A stretch of DNA of 64,000 bases, taken from contig NC_088112.1 of the NCBI RefSeq assembly GCF_036370855.1, forward strand, positions 13,136,469 to 13,200,468. Direction: 5' to 3'. A program made the position numbers and the translations under genes. The DNA comes from Dromaius novaehollandiae. Lineage: Eukaryota; Chordata; Aves; Casuariiformes; Dromaiidae. Below, in pieces: positions 11,246 through 23,518 of this stretch. The notes below the pieces were generated by a model. The model did no database searches, was not told the DNA's origin, and saw only the letters and a list, made by a program, of their open reading frames with translations. Position 1 is the stretch's first letter. Every line of letters starts with the position of its first letter.

Positions 11246-12470
11246 TCACTTCCTACTCTGAAATAAGATTAGGTGCTGAAAAGACTCTTCCCTTGGAGGC
11301 TCTTGCCTCTGTTCCTTTGGGCTGTGCCTGTTTGTGTGGTCCACTGTTCCCCCCTGCCCCCCGGCCTTTGTCTCCTCAGGACATTTCTCGCTAAAGTCTG
11401 GTTTAGGAAGATTGTTGTTGTAATCATCCTTAGCTCTCTTGGCTTTCTGAACCTTGCTTGGTTGGCTTTCTATGTGGTCATCAGCCAACCAGAACCCTCA
11501 CAAATTATTAGAAAGTCTGGAAGCTAGAAACAAGGGACTCATTTCTCCTCTTGACTTCTCATCAGCTTTTACTGCAAAGCAACATTTTTCTTTATTAAGT
11601 TTTTGATTGTGGGTTTTTTTCCCCCCTGCTTTCTGATGCTTTGTTTTTATTTCAGTTGCTGAGATGACCACCTCTGCCTCTTCTATTAGTGTATGCCAAA
11701 GGCTACTGGCTTTGACACCTCCCCTTTCTTTCATGCTTGACCAAAGGATGTCATACCATCACTCAGGCCCATCATACTATGACATCTAAGTGAATTCTTG
11801 CTTTTCTTTACCTCATATTCTTTTTCTCTTTCTGTCTCACTATTTTATACTGCCTTGTGCATTAAATAAGACATGTTCCTCTTGTAGCTACACTGCCCAC
11901 TTTCCTTGTCAGTTGACACTTCACCAAGTTTTCAGTTGCTACTAGAAATCTCAGTGCTTCCTTCCATCAGAAGGTTTTTCTCTGTTCTTCCCAACATGAA
12001 ATCTTGCAGGTGTATGTTGCTTCACATCTACAAGTTTTCTTCTTAGGTTTCATGAAAAATGCTGGTGCTTAAACTTGAGTTTGTGCCTTGATTTTTTTAT
12101 ATCACCACTGATCCGCTCTTCCAAAATAGTTACGTTAGTCAGCAAATCTGGTTCAGAACCGTATGGTTTGTCTCTTTCTTGCTCTACCTCATTATTAAAC
12201 TGCTTCTCCTCTTTTCTCCTCGTTTTCTCATCTACTGTGGAGTTGATTAAAAGTCTCTCTTCCATTTTCGACTTATGTTTTATTTGGTGGTCCTTCCTTT
12301 GTTTCCTAGTTTCTTATCTGCCTCTTTCATTATTTCCAAGCTGCTTGCTGAATACAGCCCCTTCTACAACTTCAGATTTTTGGACGTGTCTTCCTTTTCC
12401 CTCCCTTTTCTGACACTGTATCATTTTAAAGCCCATTTTCAAAATACTATTTTATGAATTTTGTTTCTTT
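11246..12470 (-). other. Purine/pyrimidine-skewed block, unrecognised
   Basis: For about 1.2 kb the + strand is strongly pyrimidine-rich, so the - strand is purine-rich. It contains several adjacent open stretches of Lys/Glu-rich residues on the - strand (12265-12050, 11734-11498 and 11488-11246). No domain is recognisable, and the frames are broken by stops without splice sites I could link. It may be a decayed mobile element or simply part of a long 3' UTR. Confidence 0.25.
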
Positions 12471-15400
12471 CAAGCATAGTGTTTGATTGTGACTAAGCAA
12501 GTGAGCTTGTATGTGTTTTGTCACTTGCATGTTTAATCCTTCAGATAAAGTTGCTCTTTAAATAAAATTGAATGTGATACTCTGGAATGAAGTCTTCTAC
12601 CTCACTTAAGTATTCATGTAAACTTATGGGAAAAAAACCCTTGGAAACAATGTTTTTTTTATTCTTTCTGGTTATTTCTTTCATTGATTTTCCTTTTCCA
12701 AACTCAGCATAAAATCCAAGTTCTTTGTTCGAGAAGCTGTCTGCTCCTGCCATTCCTTTATTGCAGCAGTGTCACAAGCAGATGATGTGAGCATAGACAT
12801 CTGAAGGTACTGTGCTAAAGAATAAACTGCAGAGGCAGGAGGTAATCTTAAGAAACAAAGAACTGTGTGAAAGTGAAAAAGTTTTGGGCTCAGCATAAAG
12901 GACTCCCTGGAAAGGGTTGATACACTGGTTGTATTCTGTCCAGTATTTTGGGGACATTTTTCAGCCTGATGGGCAATAGTGATACCTCACAATAAACATG
13001 CTTTAGATACCAAATTATTGCAAGGAACAAAGTCTTTTGAACTACCTTTAAAGAAGGGTTGTGAAAATTTGAGAATATTTAAGAATCACTTCTATAATAC
13101 TAGACACCTGCAGAAATGACTTAATGAAGTATTCTTGGAGTTGAAGTGTGAGGTCAAATATTTCTTACAGCGTCATCATACATCTCTTCATTGCCAACAC
13201 AGTTCAGTGGGGAGCAAAATCTCATGGTTTCTTTAAGAATGACTGTTTTCTTTGTATGGTGATACAATTCTGTAGACCTTTCTAGTATAGTCTGAATGGG
13301 ATTTTCATAGGACCATGGCATAAAGTCCATCCATGCTGTGGGAAAGTAGGGAAAAAGTGATGAGTGGAGATGGACTGAGAGCCGCTGTGTTAGCTTTGTT
13401 ATGGATAGCATGAATAGGATTATTTCTTGGGAAACCCTTTTGCACAGGTGCTTCATTTTTATCACACACTTCTTAAATAGGCCTGTGGTAGTAGTATAAA
13501 TAAGGTCAAAGGAACAAAAACAGCTTGTAGAAAGTGTGGTTGTAGTTCCTTCTCTCAATTGGCTAGTCCAGCTTTTGGTTATTGCCTGAAAGTTTTCACT
13601 GGTCCAGAGACAGGTACTTAGCATCTCCTCACGAGGTTGTTACTGAAGCAGTCAGTAAGTACAGTTTTCCATCTGTTTCTTGTCCTTCAGTTCTTGGATT
13701 CATTGTTTCTGTTGCAGCTTTCCCTTCTGTATCATTTGGAAGCAGGGCCAGGTGCCTCAGCAGGAGTAGGCTCGACTGCCTGTTTTTTTTCCCCTCCCTA
13801 AGGAATGTTACCTAGTTCAGTTTTGCATCCAGATAGCTGGAGGTGATTGTTAAAATTCATACTTTTCTCTGCAAGAGTATGGCAGGCTTTTGGAATTAAG
13901 TATTTGGTCACAAGAACTATTTATCTTGGATCTGTTGGAGTAAACTGATCCTTTACTTTTTTCTTTCCAGCAGCTCTGGATTTTCCTAGTTTGCTGTTGT
14001 AAATGTTCATTTGCACCTAGCAGTGGAAGAAGTTGTCTCCAGGAAAAAAAAATGCAAAGGCAAAAGCTGTCTAATTTTTGTTGAACTTGGCATTTTGTCC
14101 AACACACTGTGCACACTGTTATCCTTTCTGTTGTTCTCCTGGAATAAGGAATTTCTGTGTAGACTTTAGAAGCCAGACTTAAGGCCCTAAATCTATGTGA
14201 TAGACCTAAATGAGCCAGACTTAAGGCCCTAAATCTATGTGATAGACCTAAATGAGCCAGGTAGAAACACTGATATCACCCAGAGTCTTGAAATGCAGTA
14301 AGATAGCAAACTGTGAAAACACTAAGTTTCTGAAGATGTTTATCTCTAAAGAAACTTTCTGTCTTTGATTAAACGGGTCAGGATTATAATCACCAGCTTA
14401 AACTGAAAGCTCTGCAACTGGTTAAAATTGCATGACACAGTACTACGCATTGCTAAGAGGCAATGCAGCAACGGTAGCAAAGATGCAGCGATTCCTTCAG
14501 CCAGACAAGCTCTTTCCTGAGAAGCTGTTGAATAATATGTTGATGTCTGCTTCAAAGCATGACTGCAAAATACTGTGAATTCTGCTTGCATTGCAAAGTG
14601 TGAAATGTCAGTGCTATAATGTGCATCTTCTGCAGCCCAGAACTGTTTCAGTTCATGCTTTTGCTTCTTGAGATTGGCCTCAAAATCTGAAGCTTGTACT
14701 ATAGCAATCCTAAGACTACCTTTGCTAAAACATGATGAAAAGCTAATACTTACTAGAAATGGTATTGAAAACTGAAGGGATTACAGAATTTGTGGAATTA
14801 TGTGATACTGCCTGATACAGTGAGTAAAGGTCATATTGTCATAATTAAGGTGTTACAAACCAAAAATCTGTATTTATTCTCAAAAGATGTTCTCAAGATT
14901 CACAGGTGGAAATGTATGAAGCCACCATTGGAAGAAGAGAGGCTAAAGAAATATTTCCTGTCTTCCAGTGAAGGGAAAGATTTGAGGTAATCTTTCTACA
15001 GTGAGATAGTCATTTCAAAGCTAGTTCTCTCATGCCTGATGGCAGGTGGGCCTAAACAGGCCAAGAACCAAAGTTAGTTATGCACTCACAGAAAAACAGA
15101 GCTCAAGGAGACACAGGTCAGTTTGCAGACTTGAGCATAAACAACTTAACTTTACAATGAGAGTTTCCAGCGAGAAGCAGCTCGAGTTTACAGTCCTCAG
15201 ACGTCTACAGCATTAGCTCCATGCAGTTTTCCTGGTGATACTATCTTCACAAGTAACAAGACAGCAAATTCGAGGACTCATGAAGTGCTGTCCTGTATTA
15301 TCTTGCTTGGGTCTTGTTCATGAAGTTGCAGTGAGCTTAGACGAGAGGCCTGACTGGGGGGATGGAGGGAGAAAGGGGTGTCCCGATGCAACAGGAAATC

Positions 15401-17170
15401 AGAGAGGGCTTCCTGCAGGAGAGAGACGTAACCTCTTGGAAATACTCTTCTAGCTAGTGAGCTAAAAGTCTAGCAAAGGAGGAGAGAGTCTGAGTTGAGC
15501 TTTATTTTTTAATTTACCAAAAATATTAATACTCTGGTAAGGTATACTTGGACCAAAAGATAAGAATGCACTTAAGTTTTCATTCAGAAACTGTAACTCT
15601 CAGACTTTTTCCAGCAATGCCTGTGTCTCACCGTCGGATAAACATTACAACTTTTTAAAAAACTACAGCACTGTTCATGTAGTCAGCAACGTGCATTTCA
15701 TACCTAAGAAGGTGCTTTTAAAAGCCACTGTCGTTTGAAGGAAACACCCATTTTCAGGAGGTTACATTTCTTTTCTTCTGTCCTGCCTCTATAGCCTCGA
15801 TGGAATTGAGGTTAGAACTTCCTTGGAAAGGACAAACACTTGCCAAAAATTCACAGCTCTTTCTGTCACGCTTTGCCAATGTATTGGAAGGAAAAAAGCA
15901 TCCATGATCACGTGGTAGAAATGATATGAGGAAGCAGCTCTTACCGTTCAAAAGCATCTATTGCTGCCACCTTTATTGGGCATTAGCAGCCCGGGCAGGA
16001 AAAAAACAGCGAAGCCACTTGTGAGGAGGTAATGCGAGGGGTCCGTGGTCCTCCCTCCATACTGGCACTGCAGGATTAGTGCCCGTGATGAACACTTTCC
16101 GTGGTGGAAGAACAGTGGGTAGTCTACTGGAGCGTAGTATGTGCCGCTCTCTATATTTTCCCAACTGTCAGCTGAAAGTGGAAGAATAGGCCAAGAAAAA
16201 GGAGGTAAGAGAAAATACCTTACTTGACAGTAGCTTCTGTAAATGAGAGGTCACTTTTTAGCCTTCGCAGCTTCTGCCTATACACTTTGGTGCAATTTGG
16301 CCGGCGTTGGGCTGCACGGGTGACACAGGCAGGGTGGAGGGAGGCAGGTCTGGTGTCTGTTACTTTGTGAACGTTTCACAGCACGCGAGCTGTGCCCGTA
16401 GAGTCCCTGCCGGCCTCCGTCCCTAGTAACTGATGTGTTTGATCCTGCCTCTCCAATTTTGCAGAGGAAACCCAGTGGGAGAAAAAACGAGTGAGCAAAT
16501 TTCCTCTTTTGAGGCAGGGATAGTAGGAGGCTTGGTTGTCCTTGTTCCTTTCCTGGGGGTGCAGGAGAAGGGACTACTTTAGTGGAGGACTGTCAGGGAT
16601 GGCTTGTCTCGTGATGTTTACAAGTCCTTTTAGATGTCGCTGTAAGTGCTCGTGCTCTTAGCTGACAGAAATGAAGGCCTGTCAGGGAAGGAAAATGGCT
16701 TCTGATGTTCCTGGATAATTCTTTTATTAGCTGCTAGCTTCATAGTGTACATCGGATGACTTAGCTGAAGAAAATTAGTACACCTGAGACTTTCAGTCAG
16801 TCTTGTATTCATTTAGAATGAAAAGTGGTTTGATCAGCTTGTGTAAAAACATATCCATCCTTTTTTCCTCTCAAAAGATCAGTGCTCTCCCTCAGGAAAG
16901 AAATGAAAGCTGTTGCTGCTCCTTTAGCAATTGCTTCTGATTTCCACTGCTTCAGAGCAAAGTGCAGCTGTATCATTGTATCTTCTGCTTGACAGACCAT
17001 TCTGAGATTTGAAAATGAGAGAAGTGTTCCCTTTCTTTAGGACTAAAATGGGCATTATGAGGGGAGTAGTTGTGTTGACCTCTTTGCCGATGGTGCATGC
17101 ATCCAATATAGCTGCATGGATTGGGACTTGTTAATTGATTAGTAATTTATAAAACTTCCTAAATGAAACA
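12471..17170. other. Intergenic DNA, no gene seen
   Basis: Mostly AT-rich, single-copy-looking sequence. A short perfect tandem duplication is at 14171-14260. No coding exon, RNA gene or young transposon was recognised. Confidence 0.6.
14171..14260. repeat. 42-bp perfect tandem duplication (2.1 copies)
   Basis: A 42-bp unit beginning AGCCAGACTTAAGG occupies 14171-14212 and is repeated without a mismatch at 14213-14254. The first six bases of a third copy follow at 14255-14260. Perfect identity suggests a recent replication-slippage event or an assembly duplication. Confidence 0.95.
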
Positions 17171-17174
17171 CAGA

Positions 17175-17400
17175 AGAACAGCATGACCTACCAGACTAAC
17201 ATGGGATTGGAGTCAGGTGCTCACAAATTCTGATCTCACTACTGCCACTTGCTCACTGTATGGCCTTTGCAAGTCACCTTCCCTCTCTCTCCCTTAGGCT
17301 CCACAGCTGTAAGGCATCTGAGAGCAATCTTTGCCTGTCTCGCAAGGATTTTGGGGAGCAGTGAGTGCTGTAAAACTGCTACATATTGTTATTAAAACTA
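17175..17400 (+). mobile_element. MIR SINE fragment (near full length)
   Basis: The sequence follows the MIR consensus order as I recall it. There is a 5' CAGCATGACC-like part and then GGATTGGAGTCAG. The core follows, with CTGCCACTTGCTCACTGTATG and CCTTTGCAAGTCACCTTCCCTC, and then a region resembling CAGCTGTAA. Divergence is high, as expected for this ancient tRNA-derived SINE, which is shared across amniotes. It is inactive. Confidence 0.7.
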
Positions 17401-17864
17401 TAATATATCAGGTAATGCAGATACATAGATCATCTGCCCTCTTCAGGCACTTGACTGTTAGCCTTATGTCTTGACACACTAAAATGTGCAGGATGTCAGG
17501 TACAGCGACACACACCAGTCTTGAAACTACTTGTGTCTTCAAGGTCAGATTTGGTAACTTCAGTATCTATTTCACAGCTGCAATACCATGTTTTGGTCAA
17601 ATGGTGATAAATGGGAGTGTAACTCGTTTGTATTTCCTTTGTCTTCCTAAATATTTTGTTTATTAGGAAGCTGATGCTGCTATGAACATACTGAATAATA
17701 TGGAATTTGCAATATTCTGCTTTCTAGATATAAATATTTATATTTAACAGTGCTAAAACTGCAATGCAATAAATATATCCATGTAACGGATTGTTTCAAA
17801 GCACTTTTTTTTTTGTGTGCTCTGTCAGAATGTTTGTTTTGTCAATGTTGAGGCTTCTATTGCA

Positions 17865-17965
17865 GTGGTTTGGGCAGATGCCTGGATGCGGAGACTACAA
17901 GGCTTGAATGCTAGCCCTGCTCTCGAGTCAATGATTTGGGTCAAACCACTTGTCTGTGTGTTCAA
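17865..17965 (+). mobile_element. Probable MIR SINE fragment
   Basis: The segment has the MIR-like order GGCTTGAATGCTAGCCCTGCTC, then a GATTTGGGTCAAACCACTTG block, then GTCTGTGTG. This matches the promoter box and core region of MIR with many substitutions. It is weaker than the copy about 700 bp to the left. Confidence 0.45.
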
Positions 17966-18542
17966 AAGTATACTAATGTTCAAACGTATATTAATGTACA
18001 AAATAAGAGTATTACACGTCTGATGATGTTTGAGGCATTTGGATCAGAAATGCTAACTACATGGATGCTAACTGTATTTGTTTTTTGAAAACAAAATCTG
18101 CAGTGTAAAGCCCTGAGTGGCAGTATGAGGATGCCTGTAATGAGAAGGATCAGACAGCGAATTCACAGAAGAGGTCTACAACCCATTGGCTTTCATTTGC
18201 ATTTTAAAGTGTTGTTTTACACTAGGAGTCTGCCCTTTCTTCCATGTGTCTGATTTTTGCCTGATGTCTTACAAGATGATTTACAGTCAATGTGGCAGTA
18301 GACTCTTGCTCTTTCAGATTGCAGTTCTGTCCATTTAATTTAAGAGTGCAAAGGACATGAGTTGCTCTTTGATATTCATGCAAGTGCTTAAGGGTAAGCA
18401 TGTGCTCAAATACCTTTCCAAATTGGAGCCAAAGCAGTTGATTAAACTTTAACAGTTGTGCTCTCAGGCTGTTGGAGAGACACGTTCTGTACTGCCAAAA
18501 AACTTATTTGAGCTTTCTTCATTGTGTTTTTCTACTCATAAG

Positions 18543-18545
<3 letters not shown>

Positions 18546-18579
<34 letters not shown>

Positions 18580-18590
18580 CACACACACAT
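18546..18590. repeat. (TA)n(CA)n microsatellite
   Basis: About 14 TA units run from 18546 to 18573 and pass directly into an imperfect CA tract to 18590. It is a compound dinucleotide repeat and probably length-variable. Confidence 0.95.
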
Positions 18591-21083
18591 TTTCTAGTGT
18601 GAAAAAGCCTGTTAAAGCATGATACCACCGAAATTAGAAACTTCAGTCTCCTGTGATAACGTAGCAGATTGGAGCATGTGTGTACTTTCTCTGGTACAGT
18701 GGTTGAGGTCAGACTGACAGGTTAAATCCTGAAGTGGTTGTGAAGAGCTTGTCCAACCTTTTCCACCTGCTCCACTGTAAATGCAATAACATCTAAAGTT
18801 GCTCCAGCTGTTTTTAGAGCAGAGGTATTTGCTTTATCAATTAGATTAATTTGTAGTGTGGGGTTTTCTGCATGCAGATGACATATAGCTGATGGCATTT
18901 AAGCAGACATTTTTGTCATGTGCAACAAGATTACTTGCTCAAATTAATCAAAAATGATAGTGGTAAGAAACAGTCACAAATTCCAGTCCTGATTTTAACT
19001 GGTACCCCAGAGTTCTATAAATCACATACCTCTTGTTTCTGATGTTGTTTGGCCCTGTTTTGGGAAAAGAGTTGACATTTTAAAAAGAAAAGTTTTGGGA
19101 AGGATACATCCTTCTCAGCTATGAGAAGTTAGCTCTTCCCTAGTGATACTGAGGCAACATTTTCCTGATCAAATGCTACCTGAATTCTGTGAACAGTTCT
19201 TGCTGTGAATGATTTATTATCCCAGGCAAATAGCCTATTTCCCACAGTTTCTTATGTTCCTTGGAGAGCTCTCTCATCTTGGCATTTATGAGTCTGTCTC
19301 ACCATCTTTTATAAGATGGGCAATTTATAGGTTTGATTTTGTTCTCCACAGCCCCCTGTGGTCCACAGGTCCTTAAACAGTCCAAGTGGCACAGGGTATG
19401 TCAAAAACAAAGTTTTAATCGTACAGAGAAGTCTGTTGCTGATTCCCGTGCTACGTTTCTGGATCAGCCTGGGTGACGCTTACAGCCTGCTTGGAATCTG
19501 AATAAGTATTTGAATATTTTAATATTTAAAATGCAGGTATCATTGGTTTTCTGAATTAATGGACAATGAATATAAACTGAAGAGTTACTAATGACATCAG
19601 CTGGGTTGGATTTTCCGCTAATGCCAGTCTGCCTCAGTTCTGCTGGCAGAGGTGTAGTTTTTGTGAAGATTCACCGGGAGAGCAGCATCTCGCAAGATGA
19701 ATTTCCTTCATAACAGCCTGGGCTGGGGGCTCCGACTTTCAACAGAAGAAGGTAATTCTTTAGAAGCTGCTTTGAGGAGCTAGCTCCACCTGCCCTTTGC
19801 TAGTGCCTTGGCCTCTCCTTCCGCTTTTGCAATATTTGGCAGATTTAAAAACAAATGTTTAATACAGCTTCCTGAATCACCTTAAAGCCTCTTTTGTGTG
19901 CTAGTCATCCCTGTTGGTCTCTTTGACCAGCTGAAGAGTTTGCAGTTGAGATCGCGCTTAATTTGCTAGCCTCTGTTTCACTGTTCACTGGTTCTACCAT
20001 TGCTTCCCTTCCATCTGCTTTTTGGTGTCATTACAAATTGTAGCTGCTTCTGGGATGACTCTGTCCTTGAGGTCACTCGCGCAGTGCAGCTCTGCAGCAC
20101 TGCTGCCTGACACTTGAACGAAATTTGGATACAGAAGTAAGTCTGGGCCTGGATATGTTACTGTCTCCCAAGCAATTCCATCTTACGCTGCACAAAAAGC
20201 TCACAGATCTAGCTGTATAATAAATACTTTTGGATATTGCTATTTATGCAGATCCTTTTTTTTAAGGATGGTTTGGGAGAGTGAACAGTTCAGATTCTGG
20301 TTGTAGTTCAAATCCAGATTGTGTTTGTAAAGAATGATCTGTGCTAATTTACTTGCAGCTTTTATGGCACAGTTTTGATGGTCCGGATTCCTCTGGGACA
20401 TAGCTGCAAACCCCATAGATCCTTCCCTGCAACTGGCCATCTGAATGGGCTAAAATTAGAGTGAGCACAGAGCCCCAGCACTCTGCCTGGGAAACCCATC
20501 CTAAGGAGGGATAGATGGGCCCCGCAAGGGAGCTGAGAAGTGCACTCCTGTTCTGTATGTCCTACCTGTCCTGTAGGAAAGGACTGGAGAAATTTTCAAG
20601 TGCTCTGAATTTGACCTCGTCTGTGGGCACTAAATGCTTGATGAAGATTGTTCGAAGAATCGCCTGTATGTTACAGCTCTCGATTGCTCCTTCTTTATTG
20701 GGGGGTTTGTTGGCCAGACCTTCCCTTTGAGCTCAGGAAGCTCAGTGATGGCGGAGCGTCGCACAGACCCTGCCAAGCCCCGCGACAGCTCTAACGAGCA
20801 GCAAATCTGTTGATGTTCTCTCCATGAAAAGGGAGCATTAAATAAATTGAAGGTGATTGTAGTCTGTGGGGAAAAGGCTGAGGGAAGCCTTGCTTTGACA
20901 TCAAGAGAACAAACTTCTGCTGTACTTTACATTGCTGTTTGGAGGAGAGCGGCAGTGTATTTAATTTCAATTGCAAAATACTTGCTTGCTTTCCTTTTCC
21001 CTATTGCGACCAAGGGAAGAAGAACTTGAAATGTTACTGTGATCCTGTTAAAATATTCCCCCTTTATACACTCTGCTCACTTT

Positions 21084-21099
21084 CCACGAGGTGGCAGTA
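21084..21099 (+). promoter_or_regulatory. Candidate CTCF-binding site
   Basis: CCACGAGGTGGCAGTA differs at one position from the CTCF core pattern CCASYAGRKGGCRSYR as I recall it. A CpG-dense patch begins about 15 bp to its right. It lies between two convergent genes, a common place for CTCF sites. Binding is inferred from the motif alone. Confidence 0.5.
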
Positions 21100-21114
21100 G
21101 GTTGAAGGGAAATT

Positions 21115-21190
21115 CCTGCGCGCTCTGCGGCTGGGGAGCGAGTTCTCCGGCGACCAGCGCTGAACGCTTCCAGCCGGAGCCCGGCAGAAA
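21115..21190. promoter_or_regulatory. Small orphan CpG-dense patch
   Basis: About ten CpG dinucleotides fall within roughly 75 bp, in intergenic DNA that is otherwise CpG-poor. The patch is far shorter than a normal CpG island and has no gene start attached. It may be an unmethylated regulatory element, or the remnant of a CpG-rich repeat. Confidence 0.45.
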
Positions 21191-22387
21191 GGCACAGGCA
21201 GTGCAGCCAGCCCCGCTGCAGCACTGCTCTTTCCTATTAATATTGAATTTATGTAACCTGTCCGACTCCAGGAGCGTGAGCAAATCATGGTGTGGGCTCA
21301 GCACCTTCCCCTTTCTCTGGCTGCTGTGGTCAGATCAGTATGGATGGAGTAACTGTGCCAGGTATCCTCCAGATCCTGCGTGGGATCTGGGAACAGGGTG
21401 GAAGTGAAATTGGAGCAGCCAGAAACCCTGAATGTTTCTGTGGGATGTGTGCAGGCCCGATACGCAGCTCAGGCCAAGAGTTTGGGTGTTTGTCAGACAC
21501 AACATGCTGCATCAGGCTGCTTAGGCCCAGCCCTGCGTATATGGCAGACCCCCACGAAACATTGCTTTCCAGCTCAGTTGGATAGATCAAGTTTCTCTGC
21601 AAAAATTGTTCTGAATGGTTGAAGCAATTGGGAAAGGGCCTCTGCCTTTGGGTCAGGGGATTATGAACAGAGCTGGCAGGAACTGACCAAAAATTTGTCA
21701 CCATCTTTTGGCTTAGGAGTGTTCTCTGCAAACTGGTTGTTGCTTAAACAGAGCCCACAAAAGAAAGACCAGGGTAGGAAAAACATCACTGTATTTGCTG
21801 TAGAATATATGAAGACAGAAATCTGAAGACCTCTCTGGGAGGCAACCCTTAGCAGAGGAGACCATCGCTGGACCAAGGTGGAGGAAGGAGCTGCAGTGGG
21901 GAATGGTCTTTGCCAGCAAGGCTGTCTCACAGGTATGTTTCCTAACAGTAAAAGTATATGGGTATAACTGTCACAGGGAGTCCTATGGCCACCCAGCATG
22001 GACAATGACACTGCCTAAAAGAAATACGGGATGTGGGGCAGCAGGAGTCGGTGCTGCTGTGGTAGGTGTATCAGAACATAGCTACAAACGGAGACTGTGA
22101 GCAGATGCTTCTGAGGCTGTAAAATAGGCAGGAATTAGTGCACCACGTATAGCTATAGCTCATTGTATATTTAAAGGCTGAAATCATGTATTTATGTGCA
22201 AGTGATACAGTGGAGTAAATGCTATAGGGTAATATTCTTTGAGGATATGGGTGTTTTGATAGAGTTTTCCATAAATACAGCAGCATAGGCCTTGAAGAAA
22301 GAAACCAGCCCCCTTCCCTAGGGGGAAGCCTGTCCTATCCTTTTGGGGACAAGGCTCTAGCGGAGTAAGTTTTTCCCATCAGACTGT

Positions 22388-22436
22388 GGTCAATGGAACA
22401 ATCATATAACATGTTGATCAGGAAAAGGATGTGGGA
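22388..22436 (+). repeat. Diverged dispersed repeat, copy A
   Basis: This 49-bp segment aligns without gaps to 23470-23518 with about 38 identical positions (78 per cent). Similarity seems to continue weakly to the left. No known family was recognised; a decayed LTR or DNA element is possible. Confidence 0.35.
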
Positions 22437-23469
22437 GTTTGAGTGGAAAAACTGATACTATCGTGCTAATAGCATATAGCAACAGGAAGGATGGCAAACA
22501 GGATACTATGCTGCATTAGGCAGAAAAAATACAAAATAACTCTGAGGCTGAGGAGGCTGGAGTCAGCCACAGTCTGTATTGCAAGCACAGAAAAAGCTGA
22601 ACCAGAACGTAGAAAGATACAGATCTTACACTTCGGTGATGAGAAGAAGAGTTCTTTGTTGGTTCTTTGGGGGAAAATCAGGCAAATGTTAGGTAACATT
22701 ACAAAGTTCTGAAAATGGTGGAAGAAATGACTAGAGGAGAACTTATTTTTAGTTGCTTGGAGAGTCCAAAATTAGAACAATAGGAAGCTGAAGGAAAGTG
22801 GGGATGCTTGGCAGGATCTCCATGCGCCAAGGGCTTGCTGGGAGGCAGTTTCAAACCCCTGGATAAAAAAGTTCAAAACAACACTGAAGGGACTATGCTT
22901 TGACAAAGCAGCACCTTGTGATTGGAAATGTGCCTGTCCCATCCTTTTTGGAAGTTAAGGTTTTTGGTGCAGATGCTATAGGAGGTGACACTGTGGAAAG
23001 GTACTCTTACAGCAAGTCTTACAGTATCATTTTGAGTTGTCTTTGGGTTGAACCAGTGTTTTGGCATACTTGAAAAACTGATGTTTGTGTATGTAATGCT
23101 GGTGTTTTCTGGTGGGCAGGGCTACACTTAGACCTCATTCAGGAATTCGAGCTTCATGGCTAAAAACCTCCTGCCAAATTTGCACAGGCAAATCTAAAAT
23201 CCAGACAGCCCTCGGAGTCCAGGTGCTCCTGAATGTTTTCAGCTGAGGTTCGCGGTTTCTAAGGCCTGGATGTGAGCTGGGGCCACAGAAATAGATACGT
23301 GCAAGGATGTCCTCAACTCGCCCTCTTGCAACCACCACTAAAAATGGAATTGTTTAAATCTGAGAGCAAGGAATCATCTTAGATTTGTCCTCTTTTGGAA
23401 GACTGTCGCAGGGAGATATGGTCCCACATGGAACAGGCTTTTTTCGTAACAAAGTGCTAGGATCCCACG

Positions 23470-23518
23470 TGGTATATGAAACAATTATCTAGCATGGTGA
23501 TCAGGAAAACAATGGGTA
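23470..23518 (+). repeat. Diverged dispersed repeat, copy B
   Basis: This is the partner of the segment at 22388-22436, in the same orientation and 1.08 kb away. Direct orientation at that spacing would fit two flanking terminal repeats or a tandem duplication, but the copies are too short and diverged to decide. Confidence 0.35.

Noticed and set aside
21039-22100. Several overlapping open frames of 70-130 codons on both strands
   Set aside because: They overlap one another on both strands, share no family resemblance and coincide with a moderately G+C-rich patch where stops are fewer.
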